Assembly: GCA_031270605.1 (NCBI GenBank)
Contig: JAISXG010000029.1
Location: 1 to 60,659 of the forward strand
DNA length: 60,659 nt
Origin: Oscillospiraceae bacterium
GTDB lineage: Bacteria; Bacillota; Clostridia; Oscillospirales; Acutalibacteraceae
Direction of reading: 5' to 3'
Shown here one piece after another: positions 23,585 to 31,077 of this stretch (the stretch's first letter is position 1; every line of letters starts with the position of its first letter). The position numbers and the translations under genes were made by a program. The notes under the pieces are model-generated. The model saw only the letters and a list, made by a program, of their open reading frames with translations, was not told where the DNA came from and did not search any database.

Positions 23585-26116
23585 TCAAACCTTTTTCTTG
23601 CCGGCGGCCTTGATTTGCCTGCGCACGATGTTGCCGAAAGCGCCCACGCCGATTTTGGCATAGTCAAGGGGGCTTGACGCCACGCCTGAGGAGGTCACGG
23701 GCTTGAGGTTGCCGGGCGCGGTGGTATTGAGGCGAATCTCTTCAAAGCTCACATTGTCCTCGAGTGCGTTCTTAACAGGGGAGCCTGCGGGCCCGAGCAG
23801 CACGCCGCCGTCCGCAAAGCCGTTGATGTCGCTCTGCACCTCGCCGCCCGGGTAAGTGCCGTCATAGGCAAACAGGGCCATTACGGAGGTTTCGCGCGCG
23901 CCGTTGTATGCCGCCGCGAGGGAGCGGGACTGCGGCGTGACGAGCACAAACGCCTCGCCCACCGCGCCGTTGCTGCGGGTGGGGTGCACACGCTGCTTGC
24001 CATAATATGTGCCGAACGGGTTCATCGAAACCACCGCCTGCCCCTCCTGCCGCCGCAGCTTCATGGGGCAGTGCGCCATGGAGCAGAGCACCTGCCGCGC
24101 GTTTGCGACGGCAAGACCCGTTTCGCCGTTGCTCAGCGCCACCATGCCGCTTGTGAGGTGGTTATTAAAGGAGGCGAGGCTCGTGTTTTGAGGCACGCTT
24201 TCCCAGAAGGAAGAGACGGGATAGGACGAAATGTCATGCTCAAAATTGCGCTTGACAACTGAGATGTCGCCCGAAAGCGCGGGGGTGATTTGAAACGGGA
24301 CGGCCTGATGCCATTTCATGTCGCTGTAGCGCCCGAGCGCGCTTGAGTGGGTGGAAATGGAGTTTTCTTCTTTTGTATAGGGGTATTGCACGCGCGAGTG
24401 CACAAAGATGCAGTCCGTGCCCGGCAGGATGAAAAAGTCAAAGGCGAACGAACCGTTTTTCAGCGCCTCGGGCAGGGTGATATCGCCTGTCACGCTGCAG
24501 CCGCTGAGCGCTCCCGCCGCGGGCAGGGGGGCAAGGCGCTTGTTTGAGAATTGCTGGGTTTTGCCGTCATAGGTGAGATAGCTGCGCAAAAAGTTTTTGC
24601 CGCCTATTCGTTTTCCTTTATATATCACGGAGAGAATTTCGCCGTGCCCGCAGAACTTCATTTTCATATTCTCTGTTGCAAGGACACTGGCGCAGCCCGC
24701 CTCTGCGGGGCGCTCTGTTTGCACCGCGAAGGTCAGGGGGTATTGCTCGCTGACCTTTTTGAAACGGCAAATAAGAAAGGCCGTTTTCACGCTGCCGGTT
24801 TGGTATGTGTCTGCGGCGACCGCCCCGAAGGTTTCCATGTCTTTATTTATCACTGAAAGCAGGCGGATGTCAGGCAAAAAGCCCTCGTCAAAGCTGATTT
24901 GCGCCGAAACCAGCGTGGAATTGTTGGGGTTTGCGAGGATATGCCGTTTTGCCTGCTGCTGTGCTTCCGCCTCTTTTTGCAGCATGGTTTCGGATATTTT
25001 CAACGCCGCGCGCTCACGGTCGATGTTCAAAACGGGGGAGGCTAGGCCGAAATGGGTGGTGGAAAGCAGTTTGATGCGCTCTTCGAACGAGGGAGAGCCC
25101 CAGTCCTGCTTTGCGGCGCGGGCATAGGCGCGGGCCTTTTCAAGCCGTGTCCAGATCTGGCGGTTAAAGGGCTTTTCCGTCCAGCTCGAATAGCCTGAGA
25201 AGCTGCCGTCCGCCGTGTCGTGCCCGAAGGATATTTCGGCGAGGGGTTTATGGTTTTTGAGATAGCCGCCGGGGGTGTCAAACACCACAAAGTCGAGGTC
25301 CGCGACTTCTTCCACAAGGCCCCTGATGCCTTCTGTGTTCGCCATTTTATTCAGGGGGAAGGGCAGGCCCAGAGGTTCCCACAAAATCGCGTCGGCATCC
25401 ATGTTGATCAGGATGAAGACGTCGTTATTGATCTCGCCCGCAAGCTGTTTTTGGTGCAGGTCTTTCACAAGATAGCGCAGAGTGCCCGCGTCCATCACAT
25501 CCGCGTTGCTGTAGGTGGGCAGGACTGTGATGCTCTCACCCGCGTAGGAATATGTCACGGGATTGAAGGCCTGTTCGTCGGGCAGTTGGGGAATAATCGT
25601 GCGGAATGCGTCAAACGGCACGCAGCTGTAATACAGGCACACGGCCTCAATGCCCAGTTCGTTATAGGCGCGCACCTGCGAGGGCGTGAACATGACCTCC
25701 TGCGGGCGCACGACGGGCGCGTATTCACCGAACACATCCAACAGTCCGGAGCCCTTGGGGTTTGTGATTGCCCACTCGATGGAGGCCTTGAATTCGTCGC
25801 GCGTCATGGCAGACAGCGCGCCGTTGTTATAGCCCATGATGTCGTTCTCGTCGCCGTATTTTTTCACGCGCTCACGCACGTTTTCAATGATGTCGGGGGC
25901 ATATTGGGGCAGAATCTCTTCAAGGGAATAGACGTTCTCAAAGTCCCATGTGCCCTTGACGGGGATGCCCCGTTCATTGAGGCTGTTCAAGATGTCAATG
26001 ATTTTGCGGATGATGCGGATGTCGCCGCCGAAACCAAGCTCGTCGTTTGAGTCGCCGCGATAGGAATGGTAGCAGTTGACGTGAAAGCCGTAGCCCACAT
26101 GCACTTTATAATTCAT
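23585..26116 (-). CDS. putative glycoside hydrolase with GH38/GH57-like barrel
   Basis: An 843-residue protein. The N-terminal 350 residues look like a (beta/alpha)7 barrel of the GH38/GH57/polysaccharide-deacetylase superfamily: an early His (GFHVNCYHSYRGD), an Asp in VKGTWDFEN, an Asn/Gly segment (MGYNNGALSAMT) and a late Asp in LINMDADAI. The rest is beta-rich, as in GH38 C-terminal domains. There is no signal peptide. The GPH sugar symporter gene lies just upstream in the same operon (20-bp gap), so it probably degrades an imported oligosaccharide. Substrate and CAZy family are uncertain. Confidence 0.6.
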   Translation of the reverse strand: MNYKVHVGYGFHVNCYHSYRGDSNDELGFGGDIRIIRKIIDILNSLNERGIPVKGTWDFENVYSLEEILPQYAPDIIENVRERVKKYGDENDIMGYNNGALSAMTRDEFKASIEWAITNPKGSGLLDVFGEYAPVVRPQEVMFTPSQVRAYNELGIEAVCLYYSCVPFDAFRTIIPQLPDEQAFNPVTYSYAGESITVLPTYSNADVMDAGTLRYLVKDLHQKQLAGEINNDVFILINMDADAILWEPLGLPFPLNKMANTEGIRGLVEEVADLDFVVFDTPGGYLKNHKPLAEISFGHDTADGSFSGYSSWTEKPFNRQIWTRLEKARAYARAAKQDWGSPSFEERIKLLSTTHFGLASPVLNIDRERAALKISETMLQKEAEAQQQAKRHILANPNNSTLVSAQISFDEGFLPDIRLLSVINKDMETFGAVAADTYQTGSVKTAFLICRFKKVSEQYPLTFAVQTERPAEAGCASVLATENMKMKFCGHGEILSVIYKGKRIGGKNFLRSYLTYDGKTQQFSNKRLAPLPAAGALSGCSVTGDITLPEALKNGSFAFDFFILPGTDCIFVHSRVQYPYTKEENSISTHSSALGRYSDMKWHQAVPFQITPALSGDISVVKRNFEHDISSYPVSSFWESVPQNTSLASFNNHLTSGMVALSNGETGLAVANARQVLCSMAHCPMKLRRQEGQAVVSMNPFGTYYGKQRVHPTRSNGAVGEAFVLVTPQSRSLAAAYNGARETSVMALFAYDGTYPGGEVQSDINGFADGGVLLGPAGSPVKNALEDNVSFEEIRLNTTAPGNLKPVTSSGVASSPLDYAKIGVGAFGNIVRRQIKAAGKKKV

Positions 26117-26136
26117 TTTATATTCTCCTTTTTGAT

Positions 26137-27564
26137 TTATTGGGCAGCCCCGGCCACTTCTTGCGCGCGTGACACGGCAAGTTTTCCTGAAACTTCTCCC
26201 AACGCCTTTTTACTCAGGGGATATGCGAACGCGAGCAGCAGGAACATCAGAAGATACAGTACTGCCGGAATAGCGGTGGCAACATTATAAATGCCCTTGA
26301 TCGCTTCCGCGGACTGCACAACGGCGGTCTCTATTCCGCCTTCATTGACCTGATACCCAACCCTGCTCAGCGCCCATAGGCCGCCGCCGCCCGCAATTGT
26401 GTGACCGAGTTTGCGCACAAAGGAATAAAAGGCGTAGCTGGTGCCCTCCTCCCGCTTGCCGGAAAGCAGCTCCTGATAGTCGATTACGTCCGTGACGAGC
26501 GCCCAAACCTGCATCGTGAGGAAGGTGAATCCCAAGCCGCTTAAAAATCCGAAAACGAGATAAATATAGGGGTTTTGCAGCTTGAGGAAGAATGCCAGCA
26601 GGTTTACCGCGAAGGAGAGGAACAGCCCGACGGCGCACAGCTCTTTTTTACCGAAGCGTTTGACCAAGGGGCCGAGAAGAGGCAGCAGAAGGGCCATAGG
26701 GAGATATGAACAAATAGTGAACAGGCTGACAAGTCCCGGCTTTTTGAAATAGTCTTTGAACAGATAGCCGACTTGGGTCTGCGTATATAATGTGACGGCA
26801 ATTTGCAGCATGGAAACGATGCCGAGCACCACAAAGGGGCGGTTTTTCAAAAGAGTGAAAAGTGTGCCTCGAAAATCCGCTTTCGGGGGAACCGGCGGGT
26901 GGGGAACGCGTTCCGTCGTCATGCGGTAGCAAAGCAAATATGCAACAACGGATAAAGACGCAAACAGAATCACCGCCGGTAATAGCTTTTTTTCGTCGAG
27001 ATATTTCACATCACTTCCGGCTGCGGTGGAATACACAAACAGCGGCAGCAAAATGCTTGCGGGCAGCCCCCCGAGCCCCGCGCCCACGGAACGGAAAACG
27101 GAGAGGGAGGAACGCTCGCCCTCATCGTCCGTAATAACGGAAGCCAATGAGCCGTAGGGGATGTTGAGGACGGTGTTCATCATATCGTAAAAAATGTATG
27201 TGATAAAGGCAAACGCAAGATAAAAGGTTGTCGAGCGCCCGGGAATAAAAACAAACATCAATATGCTTGAAACGGCAAACGGCACGGAAAACCATTTCAG
27301 GTATGGCCGGAATTTACCGTTCTTTGAGGTTTTCCGGCGGTCGATAATGACGCCGCAGAGCGGGTCGTTGATCGCGTCCCAAACGCGCGAAATAACAAGA
27401 AGGATAAAAATTTTCTGAAAGTCAACGCCGAGGATATCCGTGTAAAACATTTGCAGGAACGTGCCGACAAGCCCGAGCGTAAGGTTGCAGCCCATGTCGC
27501 CGAAGGTGTAGCCGAGCTTGTCTTTGAATGTGATGCCACTGGTTTTTATTTTTGACATTTCCAT
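26137..27564 (-). CDS. GPH-family sugar:cation symporter
   Basis: A 475-residue membrane protein with about twelve helices and the glycoside-pentoside-hexuronide family motifs, for example RVWDAINDPLCGVIIDRRKT in the loop between helices 2 and 3 and DVIDYQELLSGKREEG near the centre-right. These carriers import disaccharides or uronides with Na+ or H+. The ATG at 27564 follows AGGGGAGAG; the frame extends a further 11 residues upstream without a site. It precedes the putative glycoside hydrolase in one operon. Confidence 0.88.
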   Translation of the reverse strand: MEMSKIKTSGITFKDKLGYTFGDMGCNLTLGLVGTFLQMFYTDILGVDFQKIFILLVISRVWDAINDPLCGVIIDRRKTSKNGKFRPYLKWFSVPFAVSSILMFVFIPGRSTTFYLAFAFITYIFYDMMNTVLNIPYGSLASVITDDEGERSSLSVFRSVGAGLGGLPASILLPLFVYSTAAGSDVKYLDEKKLLPAVILFASLSVVAYLLCYRMTTERVPHPPVPPKADFRGTLFTLLKNRPFVVLGIVSMLQIAVTLYTQTQVGYLFKDYFKKPGLVSLFTICSYLPMALLLPLLGPLVKRFGKKELCAVGLFLSFAVNLLAFFLKLQNPYIYLVFGFLSGLGFTFLTMQVWALVTDVIDYQELLSGKREEGTSYAFYSFVRKLGHTIAGGGGLWALSRVGYQVNEGGIETAVVQSAEAIKGIYNVATAIPAVLYLLMFLLLAFAYPLSKKALGEVSGKLAVSRAQEVAGAAQ

Positions 27565-27619
27565 CTTCTCTCCCCTTATGAAAAGCCGATACCTCACACA
27601 ACACCGGCTTTAAAATACA

Positions 27620-28552
27620 TTATTGTTTTTCGCCGGACAAGTGCAGCACGGCGCAGACAGGGAAGTGGTCGCTCGGGTAAACGCCGTCATAGGTGTCTGT
27701 CTGCACAAAATATTTTTCAACGGCAAAGCCGGTTTTTGAAATCATGATATAGTCGATGCACGGGGCGTCAAGCTTCTCTCCCCAGGCCTGATAGGTCGCG
27801 CTGTCCATTGTGTTTTCGGTCTGATATTTCGTGTCGAGGAAGTTTTCCGTTGCCATTTTATAGGTTTCAGAGTCCTCATAGGCGTTGAAGTCCCCCATGA
27901 TCATCGCGGGCAGGTTGCCGAACTGTGCAATTTTGTCAAGCACAACACCGATGCCCTTCACGCGCGCCTCGTCGCTCACATGGTCGAGGTGGGTGTTGAA
28001 CACCACAAACCGCCTGCCGCCCGCAAGCTCCTCTAAAATGGTGTAGCTGCAAATACGGTAACAGGAGGCGCCCCAGGCTTTGCTCTCTTTTTTAGGAGTT
28101 TCTGAAAGCCAGAACGAGCCTTTGTCAACGAGCTTATATTTATCCGCGCGGTAATATACCGGGCAGGCCTCGGAGGCTGGGGAGGCGTCGCGGTATTGAA
28201 TCACATAATCATAGCCCTTGAGGGTTTCTGAAAGATATTTTTGCTGGTTTGGCTTGACCTCCTGAAACCCGATGATGTCGGGGGATGTGCGGGCGATGTT
28301 TTTCACCACGAGGTCTGCGCGGTAGTGCCAGTTTTTTTTGCCGGTATCCGTGGGGGTAAAGCAGCGCACGTTGCAGCTCATAACGGTGATTTCACCCTCT
28401 TTTTTCCCTGTTTGTGAAATGTCAAACACCTGTTTGTGTGTCACATAACGCGGGTGACGGCGCAGAAGCACGTAAGAAGCGACAGCGCCGGAAGCGAGCA
28501 CCGCGCCGGAAAGCGCCAAAGCGACGGATCGTTTTTTCTGTTTTTTTGTCAT
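27620..28552 (-). CDS. membrane-anchored endonuclease/exonuclease/phosphatase-fold protein
   Basis: A 310-residue protein with one N-terminal hydrophobic segment (about residues 10-30) and then the EEP fold: VMSCNVRCF, FQEVKPNQ (metal Glu), NTHLDHVS, MGDFNAYED and SDHFPV (catalytic Asp/His). The family includes DNases, sphingomyelinases and inositol phosphatases acting on phosphodiesters; here the active domain is probably outside. ATG 28552 follows GAAAGGA. The upstream frame to 28675 would cross the promoter and is rejected. It stands 55 bp upstream of the symporter gene on the same strand and could be read with it. Confidence 0.82.
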   Translation of the reverse strand: MTKKQKKRSVALALSGAVLASGAVASYVLLRRHPRYVTHKQVFDISQTGKKEGEITVMSCNVRCFTPTDTGKKNWHYRADLVVKNIARTSPDIIGFQEVKPNQQKYLSETLKGYDYVIQYRDASPASEACPVYYRADKYKLVDKGSFWLSETPKKESKAWGASCYRICSYTILEELAGGRRFVVFNTHLDHVSDEARVKGIGVVLDKIAQFGNLPAMIMGDFNAYEDSETYKMATENFLDTKYQTENTMDSATYQAWGEKLDAPCIDYIMISKTGFAVEKYFVQTDTYDGVYPSDHFPVCAVLHLSGEKQ

Positions 28553-28610
28553 GAGGCGGTTCGTCCTTTCCAAAATAAAAATAATTCCCCTTATATATAA
28601 CATAAAACCT

Positions 28611-28640
28611 ATTATATCATAAAGACTTCCTTTGTGTCCA
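28611..28640 (-). promoter_or_regulatory. promoter for the EEP-symporter-hydrolase genes
   Basis: On the minus strand TGGACA (28640-28635) is 18 bp from TATAAT (28616-28611). Confidence 0.7.
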
Positions 28641-28749
28641 GAAAAAGGATGCAGTTTATATCGGTTATTTTTCAAATAAGCCGGCGCCCCGGTTTGAGAG
28701 CCTGTTTACAAACACGCCCTTATAAAATTTTGTAAAATTAAAAAAGTAC

Positions 28750-28798
28750 TTGACAAATACAAGAATGGCTGTATAATTGTATTAGTGTATTAATACAA
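28750..28798 (+). promoter_or_regulatory. promoter and GntR operator of the ytrA-like operon
   Basis: TTGACA (28750-28755) is 16 bp from TATAAT (28772-28777). The inverted repeat TTGTATTA-N6-TAATACAA (28777-28798) covers the transcription start, the usual place for a YtrA-type GntR repressor to bind. Confidence 0.85.
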
Positions 28799-28840
28799 TA
28801 AGTCATAACAATCCGGAAGCTCCGGGGAAAGGAGCCGCAA

Positions 28841-29212
28841 TTGAAATGGGAAATTGATGAAAGCAGGCCGATTCATGCGCAGTTGGTTGAAGACATGATC
28901 CGGCGCATTGTGGCGGGTGAATACCGGCCGGGTGAGCGGATTGCCTCTGTGCGCGATCTGGCGTTTGAAGCAAAGGTGAACCCGAACACCATGCAGAAGG
29001 CTTTGGCGGAGCTTGAGAGCCGCGGAATTTTAATCACGCAGCGCACCAGCGGCAGGTTTGTGACCGAAGATCACGAAAAAATCGTCCAGCTTAAACAAAG
29101 CCTGTCGCAAGAGCTACTCGCAAACTTTGTCGCGGACATGCGGAACCTCGGCTATACCAAAGAAGCGATTCTGGGCGCGGTGGAACAAGCTTTAAAAAAA
29201 TCTCAAATATAA
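28841..29212 (+). CDS. GntR-family repressor, YtrA subfamily
   Basis: A 123-residue regulator with an N-terminal winged helix (PIHAQLVEDMIRRIVAGEYR, then PGERIASVRDLAFEAKVNPN) and a short C-terminal dimerisation helix pair typical of YtrA. These proteins repress the ABC transporter operon they head and are relieved by cell-wall stress or antibiotics. The start is TTG, seven bases after GGAAAGGAG. An inverted repeat at its own promoter fits autoregulation. Confidence 0.92.
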   Translation: MKWEIDESRPIHAQLVEDMIRRIVAGEYRPGERIASVRDLAFEAKVNPNTMQKALAELESRGILITQRTSGRFVTEDHEKIVQLKQSLSQELLANFVADMRNLGYTKEAILGAVEQALKKSQI

Positions 29213-29281
29213 TCGGATGAACCGGCGCAGGCTGTTTTGAGCATGTTTGCCTGACAGCCGCCGGAGAAAAGGGGTACATCT

Positions 29282-29968
29282 ATGATTGAATGTGCGAATC
29301 TCGGAAAATTTTATAACGGCGTAGTTGCCCTTGAGGGCGTGAACCTGACAATCGGCAGAGGGAAAATTATCGGGCTGCTGGGTGAGAACGGCAGCGGGAA
29401 AACTACGCTGATCAAGCTCATCAACGGGTTGCTGAGCCCCAGCACGGGCAGCGTTGCGATAGACGGTAAAGCGCCGGGCGTCGAGAGCAAAAAGATTATT
29501 TCTTATCTGCCGGAAAACGCGTTTCTTGACTCGGACATGCGTGTGCGTGAGGCTGTGGGGTATTATGCGGACTTTTTTGCGGATTTTGACCGCGAAAAGG
29601 CCGGGCGTGTTTTACGGGAGATGGAAATAGACCCGAAAAAGAAAATTAAAAACCTTTCAAAGGGCATGAAAGAAAAGCTGTCGCTCACGCTTGTCATCAG
29701 CCGCAACGCGGGCTGCTATATTCTTGACGAACCCATAGCGGGTGTTGACCCGGCCGCGCGCGACCGCATTCTGGACACGATATTAAATAATTTTAACGAG
29801 AATGCGACGGTGCTCGTTTCGACGCATCTGATTGCCGACATCGAGCGGATTCTGGACGAGGTTGTTTTTATTCATCATGGAAAAATTGTACTGCATGAAG
29901 ACGCCGACGCGCTGCGCACACGGCGGGGAAAAAGTATCGACGCCATTTTCAGGGAGGATTTCAGATGA
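29282..29968 (+). CDS. ABC transporter ATP-binding protein (YtrB-like)
   Basis: A 228-residue ATPase with Walker A GENGSGKTT, signature LSKGMKEKLS, Walker B CYILDEPIAGVD and His switch VSTHLIAD. It is downstream of the GntR gene and overlaps the permease gene by four bases (ATGA). In Bacillus-type systems the homologous operon responds to cell-wall antibiotics; that role is inferred here only from gene order. Confidence 0.93.
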   Translation: MIECANLGKFYNGVVALEGVNLTIGRGKIIGLLGENGSGKTTLIKLINGLLSPSTGSVAIDGKAPGVESKKIISYLPENAFLDSDMRVREAVGYYADFFADFDREKAGRVLREMEIDPKKKIKNLSKGMKEKLSLTLVISRNAGCYILDEPIAGVDPAARDRILDTILNNFNENATVLVSTHLIADIERILDEVVFIHHGKIVLHEDADALRTRRGKSIDAIFREDFR

Positions 29969-30726
29969 TCGGAAAAGTTTTGAAATATGATATCAGGTCG
30001 ATCGGCAAAACGCTGCTGCCGGTTTACGGTGTGACCGTTTTGCTCTGTGCGTTTACGCGGCTGATGGTGTTTTTAGAAACCTATTCAAGCGTTTTCGGTA
30101 TGTTTGGCATGCTCACGAATGTGTTCTCGCTGATTGCGGTGGCGGGTTCGGTTGCGCTGACTTTATTTATTTGCGTCAGGCGGTTTTATGTGCACCTGTT
30201 TAAAGAGCAGGGCTACCTCACGAACATGCTCCCCGTGAAGCTTGAAACGCTTGTGTTCTCAAAATTCGCGGTGTCGCTGCTGTTTTCCGTGGGCGCGGCG
30301 GCGCTGGCAATCGGCTCTCTGGCCCTGATGTATGCCTCGTTGGAGTTGACGCCGAACATCACCGAGTTTGTGAACGTGGTGAAATCGGTTTTCCCGATAT
30401 TTTTTGTTTTAATCATTTTGAGCCTGTATCTATATCAGTCAGGCGCTTATGCCGCCTATTCCATCGGCCAGCGCAGCGGCAGAAACAAGATCGGTTCGGC
30501 GTTTGCGGCATATTTGCTCTTGTATTTTGTTTATCAAATCATGAATCTGATCGTACTGCTGGTGGTTTATTTTGCCTGGAGAGACTTGTGGACGCTTTTG
30601 GAGCAAAACGACATGCATGCTGTCAAAAACCTTCTTTATGTCGCGGCCATACCGACGGTCATCGCAAATATCGGATGCTATTTTGTGTCTGTGCGTTTTT
30701 TGAAGAAGCAGATGGATTTGGAGTAA
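29965..30726 (+). CDS. ABC transporter permease of the GntR operon
   Basis: A 253-residue membrane protein with about six hydrophobic segments (near residues 17-37, 45-65, 95-115, 135-155, 175-195 and 220-240). It overlaps its ATPase gene, has ABC-2 style topology and ends before a strong terminator. Together with the GntR protein and ATPase it forms a complete three-gene exporter or sensor unit. Substrate unknown. Confidence 0.85.
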   Translation: MIGKVLKYDIRSIGKTLLPVYGVTVLLCAFTRLMVFLETYSSVFGMFGMLTNVFSLIAVAGSVALTLFICVRRFYVHLFKEQGYLTNMLPVKLETLVFSKFAVSLLFSVGAAALAIGSLALMYASLELTPNITEFVNVVKSVFPIFFVLIILSLYLYQSGAYAAYSIGQRSGRNKIGSAFAAYLLLYFVYQIMNLIVLLVVYFAWRDLWTLLEQNDMHAVKNLLYVAAIPTVIANIGCYFVSVRFLKKQMDLE

Positions 30727-30741
30727 CGACAATATCATTTT

Positions 30742-30784
30742 GAGCGGATGAAAATTTTCATCCGCTCTATTTTTATTCTTTTTA
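30742..30784 (+). terminator. terminator with 13-bp perfect arms
   Basis: GAGCGGATGAAAA and TTTTCATCCGCTC form a 26-base perfect inverted repeat followed by a T-rich tract. A TACAAT box near 30811-30816 starts the next unit. Confidence 0.88.
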
Positions 30785-30838
30785 ATGATAATAACGGGCA
30801 AGATTCCGTGTACAATACCAATCAGGAGGGTGGACACG

Positions 30839-31027
30839 ATGCCGTTATACCTGCATGCATTTGTGAACATGGTTTGCCTGGCTTCACGCGTGAGCGCGCT
30901 GTTTGTGGCCGGGAGCGCTGTGTTGCCGCCCGTTTTCCTGCTGTTTGCAGTCTGCGTCATTTTTGCTGCGGTATGGGCGTTTTTGCCGTTTCTGCTGCAG
31001 TTGCGGGCGGTTTGCCTGATCGAATAG
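30839..31027 (+). CDS. small two-TM membrane protein upstream of SecA2-like gene
   Basis: A 62-residue, very hydrophobic protein with two membrane helices (about residues 6-28 and 30-52, the second FLLFAVCVIFAAVWAFLPFL). CAGGAGGG gives a strong ribosome site before ATG 30839; the longer frame from 30785 lacks one. It ends 50 bp before the SecA2-like start in the same direction, so the two are probably co-transcribed. I recognise no family. A helper of the accessory ATPase at the membrane is possible but unproven. Confidence 0.6.
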   Translation: MPLYLHAFVNMVCLASRVSALFVAGSAVLPPVFLLFAVCVIFAAVWAFLPFLLQLRAVCLIE

Positions 31028-31077
31028 ATTTCTTTTTATCAAAAAACAAATATGATAAAAAGAAAGATGGGATTATA

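Noticed and set aside
25220-26050. 276-codon plus-strand ORF opposite the putative glycoside hydrolase
   Set aside because: Antisense to a gene with strong start context; no ribosome site or domain.
30748-31077. 110-residue N-terminal extension of the SecA2-like frame
   Set aside because: It runs through a terminator and the small TM gene, and has no ribosome site; the SecA fold starts at MGLFSKKK.
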